NCBI RefSeq assembly: GCF_000192475.1
Contig: NZ_AEYW01000013.1
Span: 124,001 to 188,000, forward strand
Length of the DNA stretch: 64,000 bases
From: Ruegeria conchae
GTDB taxonomy: Bacteria > Pseudomonadota > Alphaproteobacteria > Rhodobacterales > Rhodobacteraceae
Reading direction: 5' to 3'
Both the position numbers and the translations under genes were made by a program. This document shows, piece by piece, positions 47,013 through 55,694 of this stretch. Under the pieces are notes generated by a model. That model had not been told where the DNA came from. It saw nothing but the letters and a program-made list of their open reading frames with translations, and did not search any database. Position 1 is the stretch's first letter, and each line of letters starts with the position of its first letter.

Positions 47013-47073
47013 GGCCTTGTTCCTTCGATTGTCCGCGAGTCAGGGCACCGCCCCAGCGCCCAAATTGTCCTGC

Positions 47074-47101
47074 GTTATAGGGACCGCGCGAAAAGGTGCA
47101 A
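47074..47101 (-). promoter_or_regulatory. Candidate carB promoter
   Basis: On the minus strand TTGCAC (47101-47096) and TATAAC (47079-47074) have a 16-base spacer. The inferred start lies about 55 bases before the carB ATG. Confidence 0.4.
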
Positions 47102-47183
47102 GAGGTATCGGAAATGGGTTTGAAATTGCCGCTTTCCCCTCTTTCCCTCGGCGCGCTATTCTCTATACCGCGCAGCACGGCAA

Positions 47184-48317
47184 ATGAGGATGCAATTGCG
47201 TATTCGTTTCGATCAAGGACCAGCCGGGCGTGGAACTCGGTTCGACAGTCCAATCCGGATCATCCGCGCGGACAACGCGGAGGAGGTGCCCCAGGCTCTG
47301 GCGGCGCTTGATCAGGTGCGCGCGGATGGGGCTTGGCTGGCAGGATACGCAAGTTACGAACTTGGCTATGTCCTGGAGCCAAGGCTCACGGATCGATTGC
47401 CAGCAGGTCGTCGCCTGCCGTTGTTGTGTTTCGGGGTGTTTGATGAACCGGATCGCGTTGGCCTGTTACAAAATATTGGGGGTATCACCGAGTTTGAACC
47501 TCGTTGGGACGAAGCGCGCTACACCCAAGCCTTTCGATTGGTGCATGACGCCATCGGTGCTGGGGACATCTATCAAGCTAATCTCACTTTCCCGATAGAC
47601 CTTGAAGTGACCGGAGACAGCGCCGCGCTTTACGCTACGCTGGCGGCGGGCCAGCCTGTTGGTCATGGCGCAATGGTCCAGCAGGATGGCTTGCCCGACT
47701 TGCTGAGCCGATCTCCTGAACTGTTCTTCCGCACCGATGCCGAAGGTCGGATCGAAACGCGCCCGATGAAGGGCACCCAACCGCGCAGCGAAGACCCGGT
47801 CGAAGACGAACGCCGCCGCGTTTTCTTGTCGTCAGACGGAAAGAACCGGGCTGAGAATCTGATGATCGTTGATCTGTTACGCAACGATATCAGCCGGGTG
47901 GCTTTGGCCGGGTCGGTAAAAGTGCCCGAGCTGTTCAAGGTCGAGACCTATGCAACCGTGCACCAGATGGTCTCGCTGGTGCAGGCGCAATTGCATGTTG
48001 GCGTCGGGTTGTCGGATATTCTGACGGCCCTCTTCCCGTGCGGCTCGATCACCGGGGCACCTAAGATCAGGGCGATGGAAATCCTGTCTGATCTTGAGCC
48101 GTGGCCCCGCGATGCCTATTGCGGCACCATTGGCTGGGCAGCACCGGATGGGCGATCTGAATTCAACGTGGCCATCCGCACTCTTATGGTTGAAGACGAC
48201 AAAGCGACCCTGAACGTCGGCGGTGGGCTGGTCTGGGACAGCACTGCCCCTTCAGAATATGAGGAGGCGCTATGGAAAGCCCGCTTCGCCCACCAACTGA
48301 GCCTGATTTCCGTCTGA
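47184..48317 (+). CDS. pabB: Aminodeoxychorismate synthase component I
   Basis: This 377-residue chorismate-binding enzyme adds ammonia to chorismate in the p-aminobenzoate branch of folate synthesis. The signature blocks are AGDIYQANLTF, RPMKGTQPRSEDP (PABA-type PIKGT-like motif), ENLMIVDLLRNDISRV, FPCGSITGAPKIRAMEI and YCGTIGW. The N-terminal domain is shorter than in anthranilate synthase TrpE. Its end overlaps pabC by 46 bases, so the two are coupled; the glutamine amidotransferase partner PabA is not in the window. Confidence 0.93.
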   Translation: MRMQLRIRFDQGPAGRGTRFDSPIRIIRADNAEEVPQALAALDQVRADGAWLAGYASYELGYVLEPRLTDRLPAGRRLPLLCFGVFDEPDRVGLLQNIGGITEFEPRWDEARYTQAFRLVHDAIGAGDIYQANLTFPIDLEVTGDSAALYATLAAGQPVGHGAMVQQDGLPDLLSRSPELFFRTDAEGRIETRPMKGTQPRSEDPVEDERRRVFLSSDGKNRAENLMIVDLLRNDISRVALAGSVKVPELFKVETYATVHQMVSLVQAQLHVGVGLSDILTALFPCGSITGAPKIRAMEILSDLEPWPRDAYCGTIGWAAPDGRSEFNVAIRTLMVEDDKATLNVGGGLVWDSTAPSEYEEALWKARFAHQLSLISV

Positions 48318-48919
48318 TCGAAACTCTGGCGTTCCGGCCGGGGCAAGGGTTTGTTCGTCTCGACCGCCATCTGTCCCGCATGGCCCGCACAGCTGAGAAG
48401 TTGGGGATAGCGTTTGACCGTGCCTCTGCCCATCAAACTTTGGAGAATGCATCGCGGGAAACCTCGATGCGCTGCCGCCTGACGCTGGACGCACGTGGTA
48501 ATTTTGAGCTGACAATCGGGGAACTTGCAGCCAACCCATCGGTCTGGCGTGTGGGTCTGGCGGATCGGAGGTTGTCATCGTCGGATATCTGGTTGCGCCA
48601 CAAAACGACCCGTCGGGCCGTATATGACAAGGCGCGGGCAGAGCTGCTGCAGGGTGTTGACGAACTGCTATTTCTCAACGAACGGGAGGAGCTTTGCGAA
48701 GGTACAATCACGAACCTGTTCCTGACCATGCCCGATGGAAGACAACTGACGCCTTCTCTGTATTGCGGTTTGCTTCCGGGTATTCTGCGAGAGGAATTGT
48801 TGGATAATAAACAAGTTAGCGAAGCTGTTCTGACCTTGACCGATCTTCAAAACGCACAATCTATCTACTTTGGAAATTCCCTGCGGGGGCTGATCCGGGC
48901 GGAGCTTGTAGCACTTTGA
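48272..48919 (+). CDS. pabC: Aminotransferase class IV, aminodeoxychorismate lyase-like
   Basis: This 215-residue PLP enzyme of fold type IV should release pyruvate from aminodeoxychorismate to give p-aminobenzoate. Seen are the RLIETLAFRPGQGFVRLDRHL start, the PLP-lysine region HKTTRRAVYDKARAE, and the ELCEGTITNLFL block. It overlaps pabB by 46 bases and the CPBP gene by TTGA. It is shorter than E. coli PabC (about 270), but such short forms fused or paired with pabB are common. Confidence 0.88.
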   Translation: MESPLRPPTEPDFRLIETLAFRPGQGFVRLDRHLSRMARTAEKLGIAFDRASAHQTLENASRETSMRCRLTLDARGNFELTIGELAANPSVWRVGLADRRLSSSDIWLRHKTTRRAVYDKARAELLQGVDELLFLNEREELCEGTITNLFLTMPDGRQLTPSLYCGLLPGILREELLDNKQVSEAVLTLTDLQNAQSIYFGNSLRGLIRAELVAL

Positions 48920-49587
48920 GCAAAAACACCGAGTGGGTGGAAACCCCAGCAACCAACCAACGCCTCAGGATCGAGTTCATACTATTCTATGTCGCCGTCC
49001 CGGTCCTGATCGCGACTTTGTTCCCGCCTAGCTGGATGTTTCCTTCTCTCTTTGCGTTTACCGGCCTCGGCATTTTGCTGCTGCAGGATACGCCCGGATT
49101 CTCTTGGGCCGAGCTTCGATATGGTTGGCGAAATTGGTCGTGGACGGAAGTCGTTGCATTTGCCCTGTTCATGGCTGCCTTCTGTTCCGCCCTAGTATTG
49201 TGGGCACGACCAGATGCAGCCTTTGCTCTGCTGCTGTATCGCCCGGAGATGCTGATATTCATTTGGATCGGCTATCCGTTGTTGTCCGCTCTGCCGCAAG
49301 AGCTGCTGTTCCGCTCTCTCTTTTTCCGGCGCTATCATTCGATCTTGCCCCAAGAGCGCGCGGCCTATCTGCTGAACGCCGGGCTGTTTTCGCTTGCGCA
49401 CCTGATGTATTGGAGCTGGGTCGTCGCGATCATGACCTTCGCCGGGGGCCTTCTGTTCACCTGGGCCTATCGCAAGCGAGGGTCATTCTTCTACGCTGTT
49501 CTTCTACATGCAATTGCCGGCAATATTATCTTTGCGGCTGGGCTTGGTGTCTATTTCTACTCGGGCAACGTGCAAAGGCCGTTTTGA
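48916..49587 (+). CDS. CPBP-family intramembrane metalloprotease-like protein
   Basis: This 223-residue membrane protein has about six helices and the CPBP (CaaX/Abi) motifs: motif 1 PQELLFRSLFF, motif 2 FSLAH and motif 3 HAIAGN. Motif 1 has Gln-Glu where most members have Glu-Glu. The start is a TTG at 48916 that overlaps the pabC stop, with GGAG upstream, so translation is coupled to the folate genes. Protease activity is assumed from family and is not certain given the motif change. Role unknown. Confidence 0.8.
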   Translation: MSKNTEWVETPATNQRLRIEFILFYVAVPVLIATLFPPSWMFPSLFAFTGLGILLLQDTPGFSWAELRYGWRNWSWTEVVAFALFMAAFCSALVLWARPDAAFALLLYRPEMLIFIWIGYPLLSALPQELLFRSLFFRRYHSILPQERAAYLLNAGLFSLAHLMYWSWVVAIMTFAGGLLFTWAYRKRGSFFYAVLLHAIAGNIIFAAGLGVYFYSGNVQRPF

Positions 49588-49666
49588 CGGCGCGACCCGC
49601 CTTGACTTTCCTAGCCCAAAGGGGTGTATCGGCGCGACGAATTCTGCGCCCGAAGGGATATGATCC

Positions 49667-51442
49667 ATGCACGCCTATCGCAGCCACACCTGCGCCGCTC
49701 TGACCGCCGCCAATGTCGGTGAAACCGTCCGCCTGTCCGGTTGGGTGCATCGTGTCCGAGATCACGGCGGCGTGCTGTTTATCGACCTGCGCGACCATTT
49801 CGGTGTGACTCAGGTTCTGTGCGATGGCGACAGTGCGGCATTTGCTGAGCTTGAGAAGGTGCGGTCCGAATGGTGTATCCGCATCGACGGTACTGTCAAA
49901 GCCCGCGACGCTGATCTCGTTAACCCGAAATTGCCAACAGGCGAAATCGAGGTTTACGTGCGCGAGCTGGAAGTTCTGGGCGCTGCCGATGAACTGCCGT
50001 TGATGGTGTTCGGCGATCAGGAATACCCAGAGGAAACGCGTCTGCGCTATCGTTACCTCGACTTGCGGCGCGAGGCGATGCAGCAGAACATGACCCTGCG
50101 CTCGGACGTTGTTGCATCCATGCGCCGCCGCATGTGGGATCAGGGCTTTCGTGAATATCAGACGCCGATCATTACAGCCTCGTCGCCAGAAGGCGCACGC
50201 GACTTCTTGGTGCCGTCGCGTTTGCATCCGGGCAAGTTCTACGCTCTGCCACAGGCACCGCAGCAGTTCAAACAGCTGATCATGGTGTCGGGTTTCGACA
50301 AATATTTCCAGATCGCACCCTGCTTCCGCGACGAAGACCCGCGTGCTGACCGTTCGCCGACCGATTTTTACCAGCTTGACCTCGAGATGTCGTTTGTCGA
50401 GCAGCAGGATGTGTTCGACACCATCCAGCCCGTTCTGACCGGTGTGTTCGAAGAGTTCGGCGGCGGTCGCAAGGTCGATCAGGAGTGGCCGCAAATCTCC
50501 TACAAGGACTCGGCCCTGTGGTACGGCACCGACAAGCCCGACCTACGCAATCCTATTAAAATGCAAGTGGTCTCTGACCACTTCCGCGGGTCTGGCTTCG
50601 CGATATTCGCGAAGCTGTTGGAGCAGGAAGGCACTGAAATCCGCGCCATTCCTGCACCAAGTGGTGGTAGCCGCAAGTTCTGTGACCGTATGAATGCCTT
50701 TGCCCAGAAAGAAGGTCTGCCCGGTATGGGTTACATTTTCTGGCGGGATCAGGGCGAAGGTATGGAAGCCGCAGGTCCGCTGGCCAAGAACATCGGCCCC
50801 GAACGCACCGAGGCAATCCGTCAGCAATTGGGTCTGGGCGTCGGTGATGCGGCGTTCTTCTTGGGCGGTAAACCGAAGGCCTTTGAAAAGGTCGCTGGCA
50901 AAGCGCGGGATGTGATTGGCGAAGAGCTTGGTCTGACTGAAAAAGACCGTTTTGCCTTTGCCTGGATCGTGGACTTCCCGATCTACGAGCAGGATGAAGA
51001 AACCGGCGCCATTGATTTTGAACACAACCCGTTCTCGATGCCGCAGGGCGGAATGGAAGCTTTGCAGGGCAACCCTCTGGACGTACGTGGGTATCAGTAT
51101 GATCTGGCCTGCAACGGCTACGAGTTGGTGTCGGGTGCGATCCGGAACCACAAGCCCGAGATCATGTTGAAGGCCTTTGAACTGGCAGGGTACGGCGAAG
51201 ACGAAGTCAAATCTCGCTTTGGCGCTTTGTTCAACGCATTCCACTACGGCGCGCCGCCGCACGGTGGCTGCGCGGCTGGTATCGACCGGATCGTGATGCT
51301 GTTGGCGGATGAGGCCAACATTCGTGAGGTCATGATGTTCCCGATGAACCAGCGCGCCGAAGATCTGATGATGGATGCTCCCTCTGATCCGACATCGGAT
51401 CAGCTGATGGAGTTGGGTCTAAGGATCATTCCACAGGACTAA
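49667..51442 (+). CDS. aspS: Aspartate-tRNA(Asp/Asn) ligase
   Basis: This 591-residue class IIb synthetase charges tRNA with aspartate. The OB-fold anticodon domain (about 1-110) begins [21 protein letters not shown]; class II motif 1, motif 2 ([19 protein letters not shown]) and motif 3 ([13 protein letters not shown]) are present, and a bacterial GAD insertion lies between. His33 in RDHGG matches the His found in non-discriminating enzymes, where discriminating ones have Leu; the organism would then use Asp-tRNA(Asn) with GatCAB. This last point is inference. Single gene. Confidence 0.95.
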   Translation: MHAYRSHTCAALTAANVGETVRLSGWVHRVRDHGGVLFIDLRDHFGVTQVLCDGDSAAFAELEKVRSEWCIRIDGTVKARDADLVNPKLPTGEIEVYVRELEVLGAADELPLMVFGDQEYPEETRLRYRYLDLRREAMQQNMTLRSDVVASMRRRMWDQGFREYQTPIITASSPEGARDFLVPSRLHPGKFYALPQAPQQFKQLIMVSGFDKYFQIAPCFRDEDPRADRSPTDFYQLDLEMSFVEQQDVFDTIQPVLTGVFEEFGGGRKVDQEWPQISYKDSALWYGTDKPDLRNPIKMQVVSDHFRGSGFAIFAKLLEQEGTEIRAIPAPSGGSRKFCDRMNAFAQKEGLPGMGYIFWRDQGEGMEAAGPLAKNIGPERTEAIRQQLGLGVGDAAFFLGGKPKAFEKVAGKARDVIGEELGLTEKDRFAFAWIVDFPIYEQDEETGAIDFEHNPFSMPQGGMEALQGNPLDVRGYQYDLACNGYELVSGAIRNHKPEIMLKAFELAGYGEDEVKSRFGALFNAFHYGAPPHGGCAAGIDRIVMLLADEANIREVMMFPMNQRAEDLMMDAPSDPTSDQLMELGLRIIPQD

Positions 51443-51572
51443 AGCCAACCGCTCGCCGTGTGCGGGAGGTTTTGTCTTGCTGGTGGCAAAGACCGAAACA
51501 CGCAGCGATGATTGCGAGATTGGTTGCGTATTGTAGAAGTGCCTGCCACGGTTCAGTCAAACGGGCTTCCAT
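51426..51572 (-). CDS. Possible 48-residue membrane miniprotein
   Basis: A short minus-strand frame starting with [10 protein letters not shown] encodes one probable membrane helix ([19 protein letters not shown]) followed by a basic tail. Its start overlaps the end of the 39-residue frame behind the response regulator, and its 3' end overlaps the last 17 bases of aspS on the other strand. No clear ribosome-binding site, so it would depend on coupling. Confidence 0.3.
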   Translation of the reverse strand: MEARLTEPWQALLQYATNLAIIAACFGLCHQQDKTSRTRRAVGFSPVE

Positions 51573-51672
51573 GGTTTCGTCGCTTGCGGCGGATGGTTTT
51601 AGCGGTGATTCGTGTCCGGCGATAGAACCACACACTCAGGATCGAGGCCGTTAAGAAGTAGGCAGTCAGCAC
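51553..51672 (-). CDS. Possible 39-residue membrane miniprotein coupled to the response regulator
   Basis: A GTG one base behind the response-regulator stop opens a frame with a hydrophobic N-terminal helix (LTAYFLTASILSVWFY) and a strongly basic tail (RRTRITAKTIRRKRR). AGGAGG, inside the last codons of the regulator, lies 9 bases upstream of the GTG, a placement hard to explain otherwise. A single-pass inner-membrane peptide with a cytoplasmic basic tail is predicted. No family recognised. Confidence 0.5.
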   Translation of the reverse strand: MLTAYFLTASILSVWFYRRTRITAKTIRRKRRNHGSPFD

Positions 51673-51673
51673 G

Positions 51674-52390
51674 TCAGATTGCCTCCTGGCGTTCCAGGCG
51701 GTCTTGCACAAGGCCTGCGACTCTTGCCGTCTCTGCTGTCGTCGGGGCACCTTTGGATTGCGACCGGGCAAGCTCATGCACCGCCTCTGCAAGCGTTGTG
51801 TCATTCGCATCTCGCGCAACGCTTTGCAGAAACTGCGTGGCATAGTTTAGCGTGCGTTGGTCCGTCGGCCCGGTGAGCACATCGGCGATATGGGCCATGT
51901 CGTCCTGATACGCCAACGGGTCCGGGTGAATGATATCGTCTTTGACCGTGCCGAGGTCACTGGGGCGCCGGTCTTCCGGCAAGAGCGCAAGAATTGTTTT
52001 CTGGAAATAAGCAACCGATTTGAGGGGTTTGGCCAGAAAGCCATCCGCTCCTGCACGCAGGGCAAGTGATTGGGCGTTGTCATCGCCGGACAACCCCAGA
52101 ATGACGCCGATTCGGGGAACTGCATGGGTCAACTCGGCAATCAGATCTGCGCCCGAACCATCGGGAAGACCCATATCAACAATCAGGACCGAAGGTCGGT
52201 AGATCTGCAAATGCCGCCGCGCCGATTGCAGGCAATCCGCCCGCCGAATACGCGCTCCGCTGTGCAAGCACATCAAGCGTATCGCGTCGCAAGCATAGCG
52301 GCTGTCTTCGACCACTAGGATGGTTTGGCCCAATAGTGGCCGAATCTTGGTTGGCAACGCCGGAGAAGCGAAAGGTTCCGAATCGTCCAT
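51674..52390 (-). CDS. Response regulator with N-terminal receiver domain
   Basis: This 238-residue protein has a receiver domain at about 22-145 with the acidic pair E28-D29, phosphoacceptor D72 in LIVDMGLPDGSG, S101 and K121 in FLAKPLK. The C-terminal 90 residues are helical without a recognisable DNA-binding or enzymatic domain (LNYATQFLQSVARDANDT, then LAEAVHELARSQ). It may act through protein contacts. AGGAG lies 7 bases upstream of the start at 52390. No histidine kinase is adjacent. Two miniprotein frames follow directly. Confidence 0.85.
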   Translation of the reverse strand: MDDSEPFASPALPTKIRPLLGQTILVVEDSRYACDAIRLMCLHSGARIRRADCLQSARRHLQIYRPSVLIVDMGLPDGSGADLIAELTHAVPRIGVILGLSGDDNAQSLALRAGADGFLAKPLKSVAYFQKTILALLPEDRRPSDLGTVKDDIIHPDPLAYQDDMAHIADVLTGPTDQRTLNYATQFLQSVARDANDTTLAEAVHELARSQSKGAPTTAETARVAGLVQDRLERQEAI

Positions 52391-52525
52391 GGCAGAACTC
52401 CTGATTAGCAGATATCTCACGCTAGGAACTTCTGGCTAATACAGGGTTAACGCGCGTTTTAGCGCACTTGCCCTTTAGCCGGACAACCCCCATAACCGCC
52501 GCAGCGCAGAATGAAGGAGAGTCCA

Positions 52526-52930
52526 ATGATCGGTCGCCTGAACCACGTTGCCATCGCTGTTCCCGACCTCGAGGCTGCCTCGGCCCAGTATCGCAATGCG
52601 CTGGGTGCGAAGGTCGGCGCACCTCAAGATGAACCAGATCATGGGGTCACAGTGGTGTTCATCGAATTGCCCAACACCAAGATTGAACTCTTGTATCCAT
52701 TGGGTGAGAACAGCCCTATCAATGGGTTTTTGGAAAAGAACCCTTCAGGTGGTATCCATCATGTCTGCTACGAGGTCGAAGACATTATCGCGGCCCGCGA
52801 TCATCTGAAAGAGACAGGGGCGCGGGTTTTAGGCTCGGGTGAGCCCAAAATCGGTGCCCACGGCAAACCAGTTCTTTTCCTGCATCCAAAAGACTTCAAC
52901 GGCTGCCTGGTCGAGCTGGAACAGGTTTAA
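52526..52930 (+). CDS. mce: Methylmalonyl-CoA epimerase
   Basis: This 134-residue VOC-fold enzyme converts (2S)- and (2R)-methylmalonyl-CoA in propionate metabolism. Motifs are GRLNHVAIAVPDLEAAS with the metal His, GVTVVFIELPNTKIELLYPLG, GGIHHVCYEVEDI and the closing FLHPKDFNGCLVELEQ. AAGGAG precedes the ATG at 52526. DUF1467 follows 5 bases later, a pairing common in this group. The mutase and carboxylase are not in the window. Confidence 0.94.
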   Translation: MIGRLNHVAIAVPDLEAASAQYRNALGAKVGAPQDEPDHGVTVVFIELPNTKIELLYPLGENSPINGFLEKNPSGGIHHVCYEVEDIIAARDHLKETGARVLGSGEPKIGAHGKPVLFLHPKDFNGCLVELEQV

Positions 52931-52935
52931 CGCCT

Positions 52936-53211
52936 ATGACCATCACCGCAGCTTTTGTTCTATTCGCAGTCATCTGGTTTATGACCCTGCTTGTGGTCCT
53001 GCCGGTTCGCATCAAAACACAGGGTGATCTGGGCGATATTGTTCCGGGAACCCATGCCGGTGCGCCAGAAGTTCATCACATGAAGAAGAAGCTGTGGATC
53101 ACGACCGGGATATCAGTGGTTCTGTGGGCGATCATTGCAGGCATCATCATATCAGGACTGATCAGCGTAAGGGATTTTGATTGGCTGAACCAACTGGAAC
53201 CACGCGGCTAA
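52936..53211 (+). CDS. DUF1467 family membrane protein
   Basis: This 91-residue protein has two membrane helices (AAFVLFAVIWFMTLLVVLP and ISVVLWAIIAGIIISGLI) joined by a loop with TQGDLGDIVPGTHAGAPE, the DUF1467 signature. It follows mce by 5 bases. Function unknown. Its stop lies one base from the stop of the convergent EI24 gene. Confidence 0.87.
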   Translation: MTITAAFVLFAVIWFMTLLVVLPVRIKTQGDLGDIVPGTHAGAPEVHHMKKKLWITTGISVVLWAIIAGIIISGLISVRDFDWLNQLEPRG

Positions 53212-53212
53212 A

Positions 53213-53911
53213 TTAGCGTCGGTCATCCGATAAGCCGTGGTAGATATGGGTGAAGGTCGCCGCGCCAAGTATCGGGATCAGCAGATTGACCAGCGGAACC
53301 GAGAGCGGAACTGCCATAAGGACGCCTGCGACCCAAATCGTTGTTGCATGTTTTGCCCGCAGTTTCCGTGCACCTTCGCGCCCCAGTCGACGCATGGCGG
53401 CCAATGTGAAATACTCTCGCCCCAATAGAAACCCGTTCATGCCCCAGAAAATGAACAACGCAAATGGGGTGAAGAATGCATAGAGTATCAGCGCCAGCAG
53501 GTTGGCGACGATCAAAACCCCCAAAAAGCTGAGCGTATCCCGCAGGGCGTCGCCGAATGGGATGCGAGTGGCAGGAGGTAGAGTGGGATAGTGCTTGTCC
53601 TCAACCGCCTGCGCGACCTCATCCAGAAACATCGAGGTAATGGCCGAGGCGACGGGGACCATCAGGAATACCGATAACACCATCATCAACAAGAACGAGG
53701 AGACACTGAGCAGATCGTTCAGCCATGTCACCTCACCCAATACCGGCAGGGTGGTCTGATCGCCGACCAGTGCGTTTATCAGCCACAAAAAGCCGGCATA
53801 GGCAGCCACCAACAGCGCGAAGGTCAGGCCAACACCCAACAGAAGAACCTTGCGGAATCTTGGGTCGCCGATCTGGCCCAGAGCCTGCAGAAATGACTGA
53901 ACGATGATCAT
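53213..53911 (-). CDS. EI24 domain (CysZ-like) membrane protein
   Basis: This 232-residue inner-membrane protein has four to five hydrophobic stretches and the EI24/CysZ blocks FLDEVAQAVEDKHYP and FFTPFALFIFWGMNGFLLGREYF. CysZ imports sulfate in enterobacteria, but EI24 proteins of this group are not shown to do so. The ATG at 53911 overlaps the nitroreductase stop (ATGA), so the two genes are coupled. Substrate unknown. Confidence 0.87.
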   Translation of the reverse strand: MIIVQSFLQALGQIGDPRFRKVLLLGVGLTFALLVAAYAGFLWLINALVGDQTTLPVLGEVTWLNDLLSVSSFLLMMVLSVFLMVPVASAITSMFLDEVAQAVEDKHYPTLPPATRIPFGDALRDTLSFLGVLIVANLLALILYAFFTPFALFIFWGMNGFLLGREYFTLAAMRRLGREGARKLRAKHATTIWVAGVLMAVPLSVPLVNLLIPILGAATFTHIYHGLSDDRR

Positions 53912-54486
53912 TCTGAGACCCATTGCGTCAGTGTAGTTACATCCGGGCGTGGTCGCTCGGGTGGGGCAGTCCCTTCGGTGGCGATGTGGATGAAGCCCGC
54001 TATTTTCTCATTTTTGGACAACCCCAGTCCTTGCTCGCAAAAGCTGCGGTTATGGGACTGCCAGCCTGAAAGCCAGTTCGCGCCCCAACCCGCAGCCAAT
54101 GCCGCGTTTAACAATGCCAGACAAACGGCACCTGCCGAATAGGTCTGTTCGATTGCCGGGATCTTTTCGGAAGGTTTCTGCACTTCGATGACGGCTACGG
54201 CCAGATGGCCCATGTCGAACTGGCTGCGTGCCTTGGCGATATCTTCGGCGCTTTTGCCCATGGCCAGACCGCAGGTTTCGGTCAGCGCCGCAAGACGTTG
54301 CATGGCCCCATGTTCGATAACGACAAAGCGCCAGGGCTCAAGCTTTCCGTGGTCGGGACTGCGCGCGGCAGCGATGAGCAAAGGCATCAACTCTTCCCGC
54401 GTCGGGGCTGGTGCCACAAGCGTCTTAGCTGGGCGCGATCGGCGCACCTGCAGAAAATCCAACGCAGCTTGGTTTTTCAGGGACAT
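53908..54486 (-). CDS. Nitroreductase family protein (YdjA-like)
   Basis: This 192-residue FMN enzyme resembles YdjA-type minimal nitroreductases. Visible parts are RRSRPAKTL near the N-terminus, AAARSPDHGKLEPWRFVVI, the AGAVCLALLNAALAAGWGANWLSGW helix pair, and GFIHIATEGTAPPERPRP at the end. It would use NAD(P)H to reduce nitro or quinone-like compounds. It is followed by the EI24 gene through an ATGA overlap. It differs from the IYD-like protein at 629-1321. Confidence 0.9.
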   Translation of the reverse strand: MSLKNQAALDFLQVRRSRPAKTLVAPAPTREELMPLLIAAARSPDHGKLEPWRFVVIEHGAMQRLAALTETCGLAMGKSAEDIAKARSQFDMGHLAVAVIEVQKPSEKIPAIEQTYSAGAVCLALLNAALAAGWGANWLSGWQSHNRSFCEQGLGLSKNEKIAGFIHIATEGTAPPERPRPDVTTLTQWVSE

Positions 54487-54623
54487 ATGTTAACTTCCTT
54501 CACATGGGCAGTGCTTATGTCGGAGGCATGCCATCTTCTTTCAAGGGCAAGTTGCCCCCTAAAAGGTGACTAATTCAATCGGAAAAGCGGCCTGAAATCA
54601 GATAAAGAGACGGAAGGGAACCG

Positions 54624-54872
54624 CTATTTCATGAAATCGTCGCTCTCACGAATCTGATAGACGCCTTCGGGCAAATCCAAAGCAGCCGCCAGATCGCGTA
54701 CCTGCTCAGGTGACAGGGTGATTTTTTGGATCTGATCAGTTCGGGGGTCCAACTGCTCAAGCGTGACGCACTCGGCAAAGTTGTTGATGACGACGTCCTC
54801 TTGCAAAGGTTTGGCACCTTCGTCCACCAGAGTAATGACCGTCGAGTCGAATTCGTGTTCAATTGAAAACAT
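54624..54872 (-). CDS. Conserved hypothetical 82-residue protein
   Basis: This small acidic protein starts MFSIEHEFDSTVITLVDEG and continues with LQEDVVINNFAECVTLEQLD and a C-terminal helix LSPEQVRDLAAALDLPEGVY. The sequence has the look of a conserved folded domain, and I recall similar proteins in Rhodobacterales, but no domain name can be given. The start at 54872 has no strong ribosome-binding site. It is divergent from the M48 gene by 120 bases. Confidence 0.65.
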   Translation of the reverse strand: MFSIEHEFDSTVITLVDEGAKPLQEDVVINNFAECVTLEQLDPRTDQIQKITLSPEQVRDLAAALDLPEGVYQIRESDDFMK

Positions 54873-54992
54873 ACCGGTACAGTGCCTAGGCAGAGATCGC
54901 AATGCAACCCGTTGCAGCGGCATTCGGCAGTAGCCCAGGCAAGTTGGGCGCGTTATGCTTGTCTGCCGACAGGTTGACTGAAAGGAATAGGA

Positions 54993-55694
54993 ATGCGCGG
55001 TTTTGCCTTGTCGCTGGTTTTGCTGTTGGCGGCTTGCGGCTCTTCGTCCGTAATCGCGATTCCGGCAGCGGAATGGCAACCCTCATCACCGGCTCTTCGC
55101 GAGAAGGCACGGGAATTCGAGCAGGTCAGCCGCGCGGTTGCAGCGTCGGCTGAAAAGGAATGCCGCCGCCAGGCACGTTCTGCCAATTGTGATTTTGCCA
55201 TTCTGGTTGATCTGTCATCAAGAGCGCCAGCAAATGCATTCCAGACGCTGGACGAGGACGGGCGACCGTTGATCATATTCACGCGGCCGATGATTGATTC
55301 AACAGAGAATGCCGAAGAGATGGCTTTTGTCATGGGGCATGAAGCAGCCCATCACATTCTGGGTCACATCGCCCGACAAACGAAAAATGCCAAGGAGAGC
55401 GCGCGCATTTTTGGCGAACTCGCCCGCAAGCAAGGTGCAGATGATGCGGGAATTGAGCGTGCACAGGCTCTGGGTGCCGAGGTCGGGGTGCAGAACTATA
55501 CGCGCGTGTTCGAGCTTGAGGCGGATCGTTTGGGGACAAAAATCACCCATGCGGCAGGATATGATCCAATGGTTGGAATGGTCTTTTTCCAGCGAATTCC
55601 AGATCCGAGTGACCGTTTCCTGGCGACACACCCGCCAAATGCTGAACGGGTCGAGGCGGTTCTGCAAACGGCCCGCCAGTTGGGATTGCGATAA
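54993..55694 (+). CDS. M48-family metallopeptidase lipoprotein
   Basis: This 233-residue protein starts with a lipoprotein signal (LLLAAC, lipid Cys15) and carries the zinc motif HEAAH (116-120) in MGHEAAHHILGH, plus the third-ligand region VFELEADRLGTKI. It resembles BepA/LoiP-type periplasmic M48 proteases that survey outer-membrane protein assembly, but lacks TPR repeats. The ending THPPNAERVEAV is typical of the family. It is coupled to the YigZ-like gene by a TAATG overlap. Confidence 0.88.
   Translation: MRGFALSLVLLLAACGSSSVIAIPAAEWQPSSPALREKAREFEQVSRAVAASAEKECRRQARSANCDFAILVDLSSRAPANAFQTLDEDGRPLIIFTRPMIDSTENAEEMAFVMGHEAAHHILGHIARQTKNAKESARIFGELARKQGADDAGIERAQALGAEVGVQNYTRVFELEADRLGTKITHAAGYDPMVGMVFFQRIPDPSDRFLATHPPNAERVEAVLQTARQLGLR

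Noticed and set aside
45621..47123. 500-residue open frame on the plus strand opposite carB
   Set aside because: It is antisense to a complete, motif-rich carB and is rich in His, Arg and Val as expected from the complement of a high-G+C gene. No ribosome-binding site or domain.
49526..50494. 322-residue minus-strand frame opposite the start of aspS
   Set aside because: Antisense to conserved aspS motifs; His- and Gln-rich composition typical of shadows.
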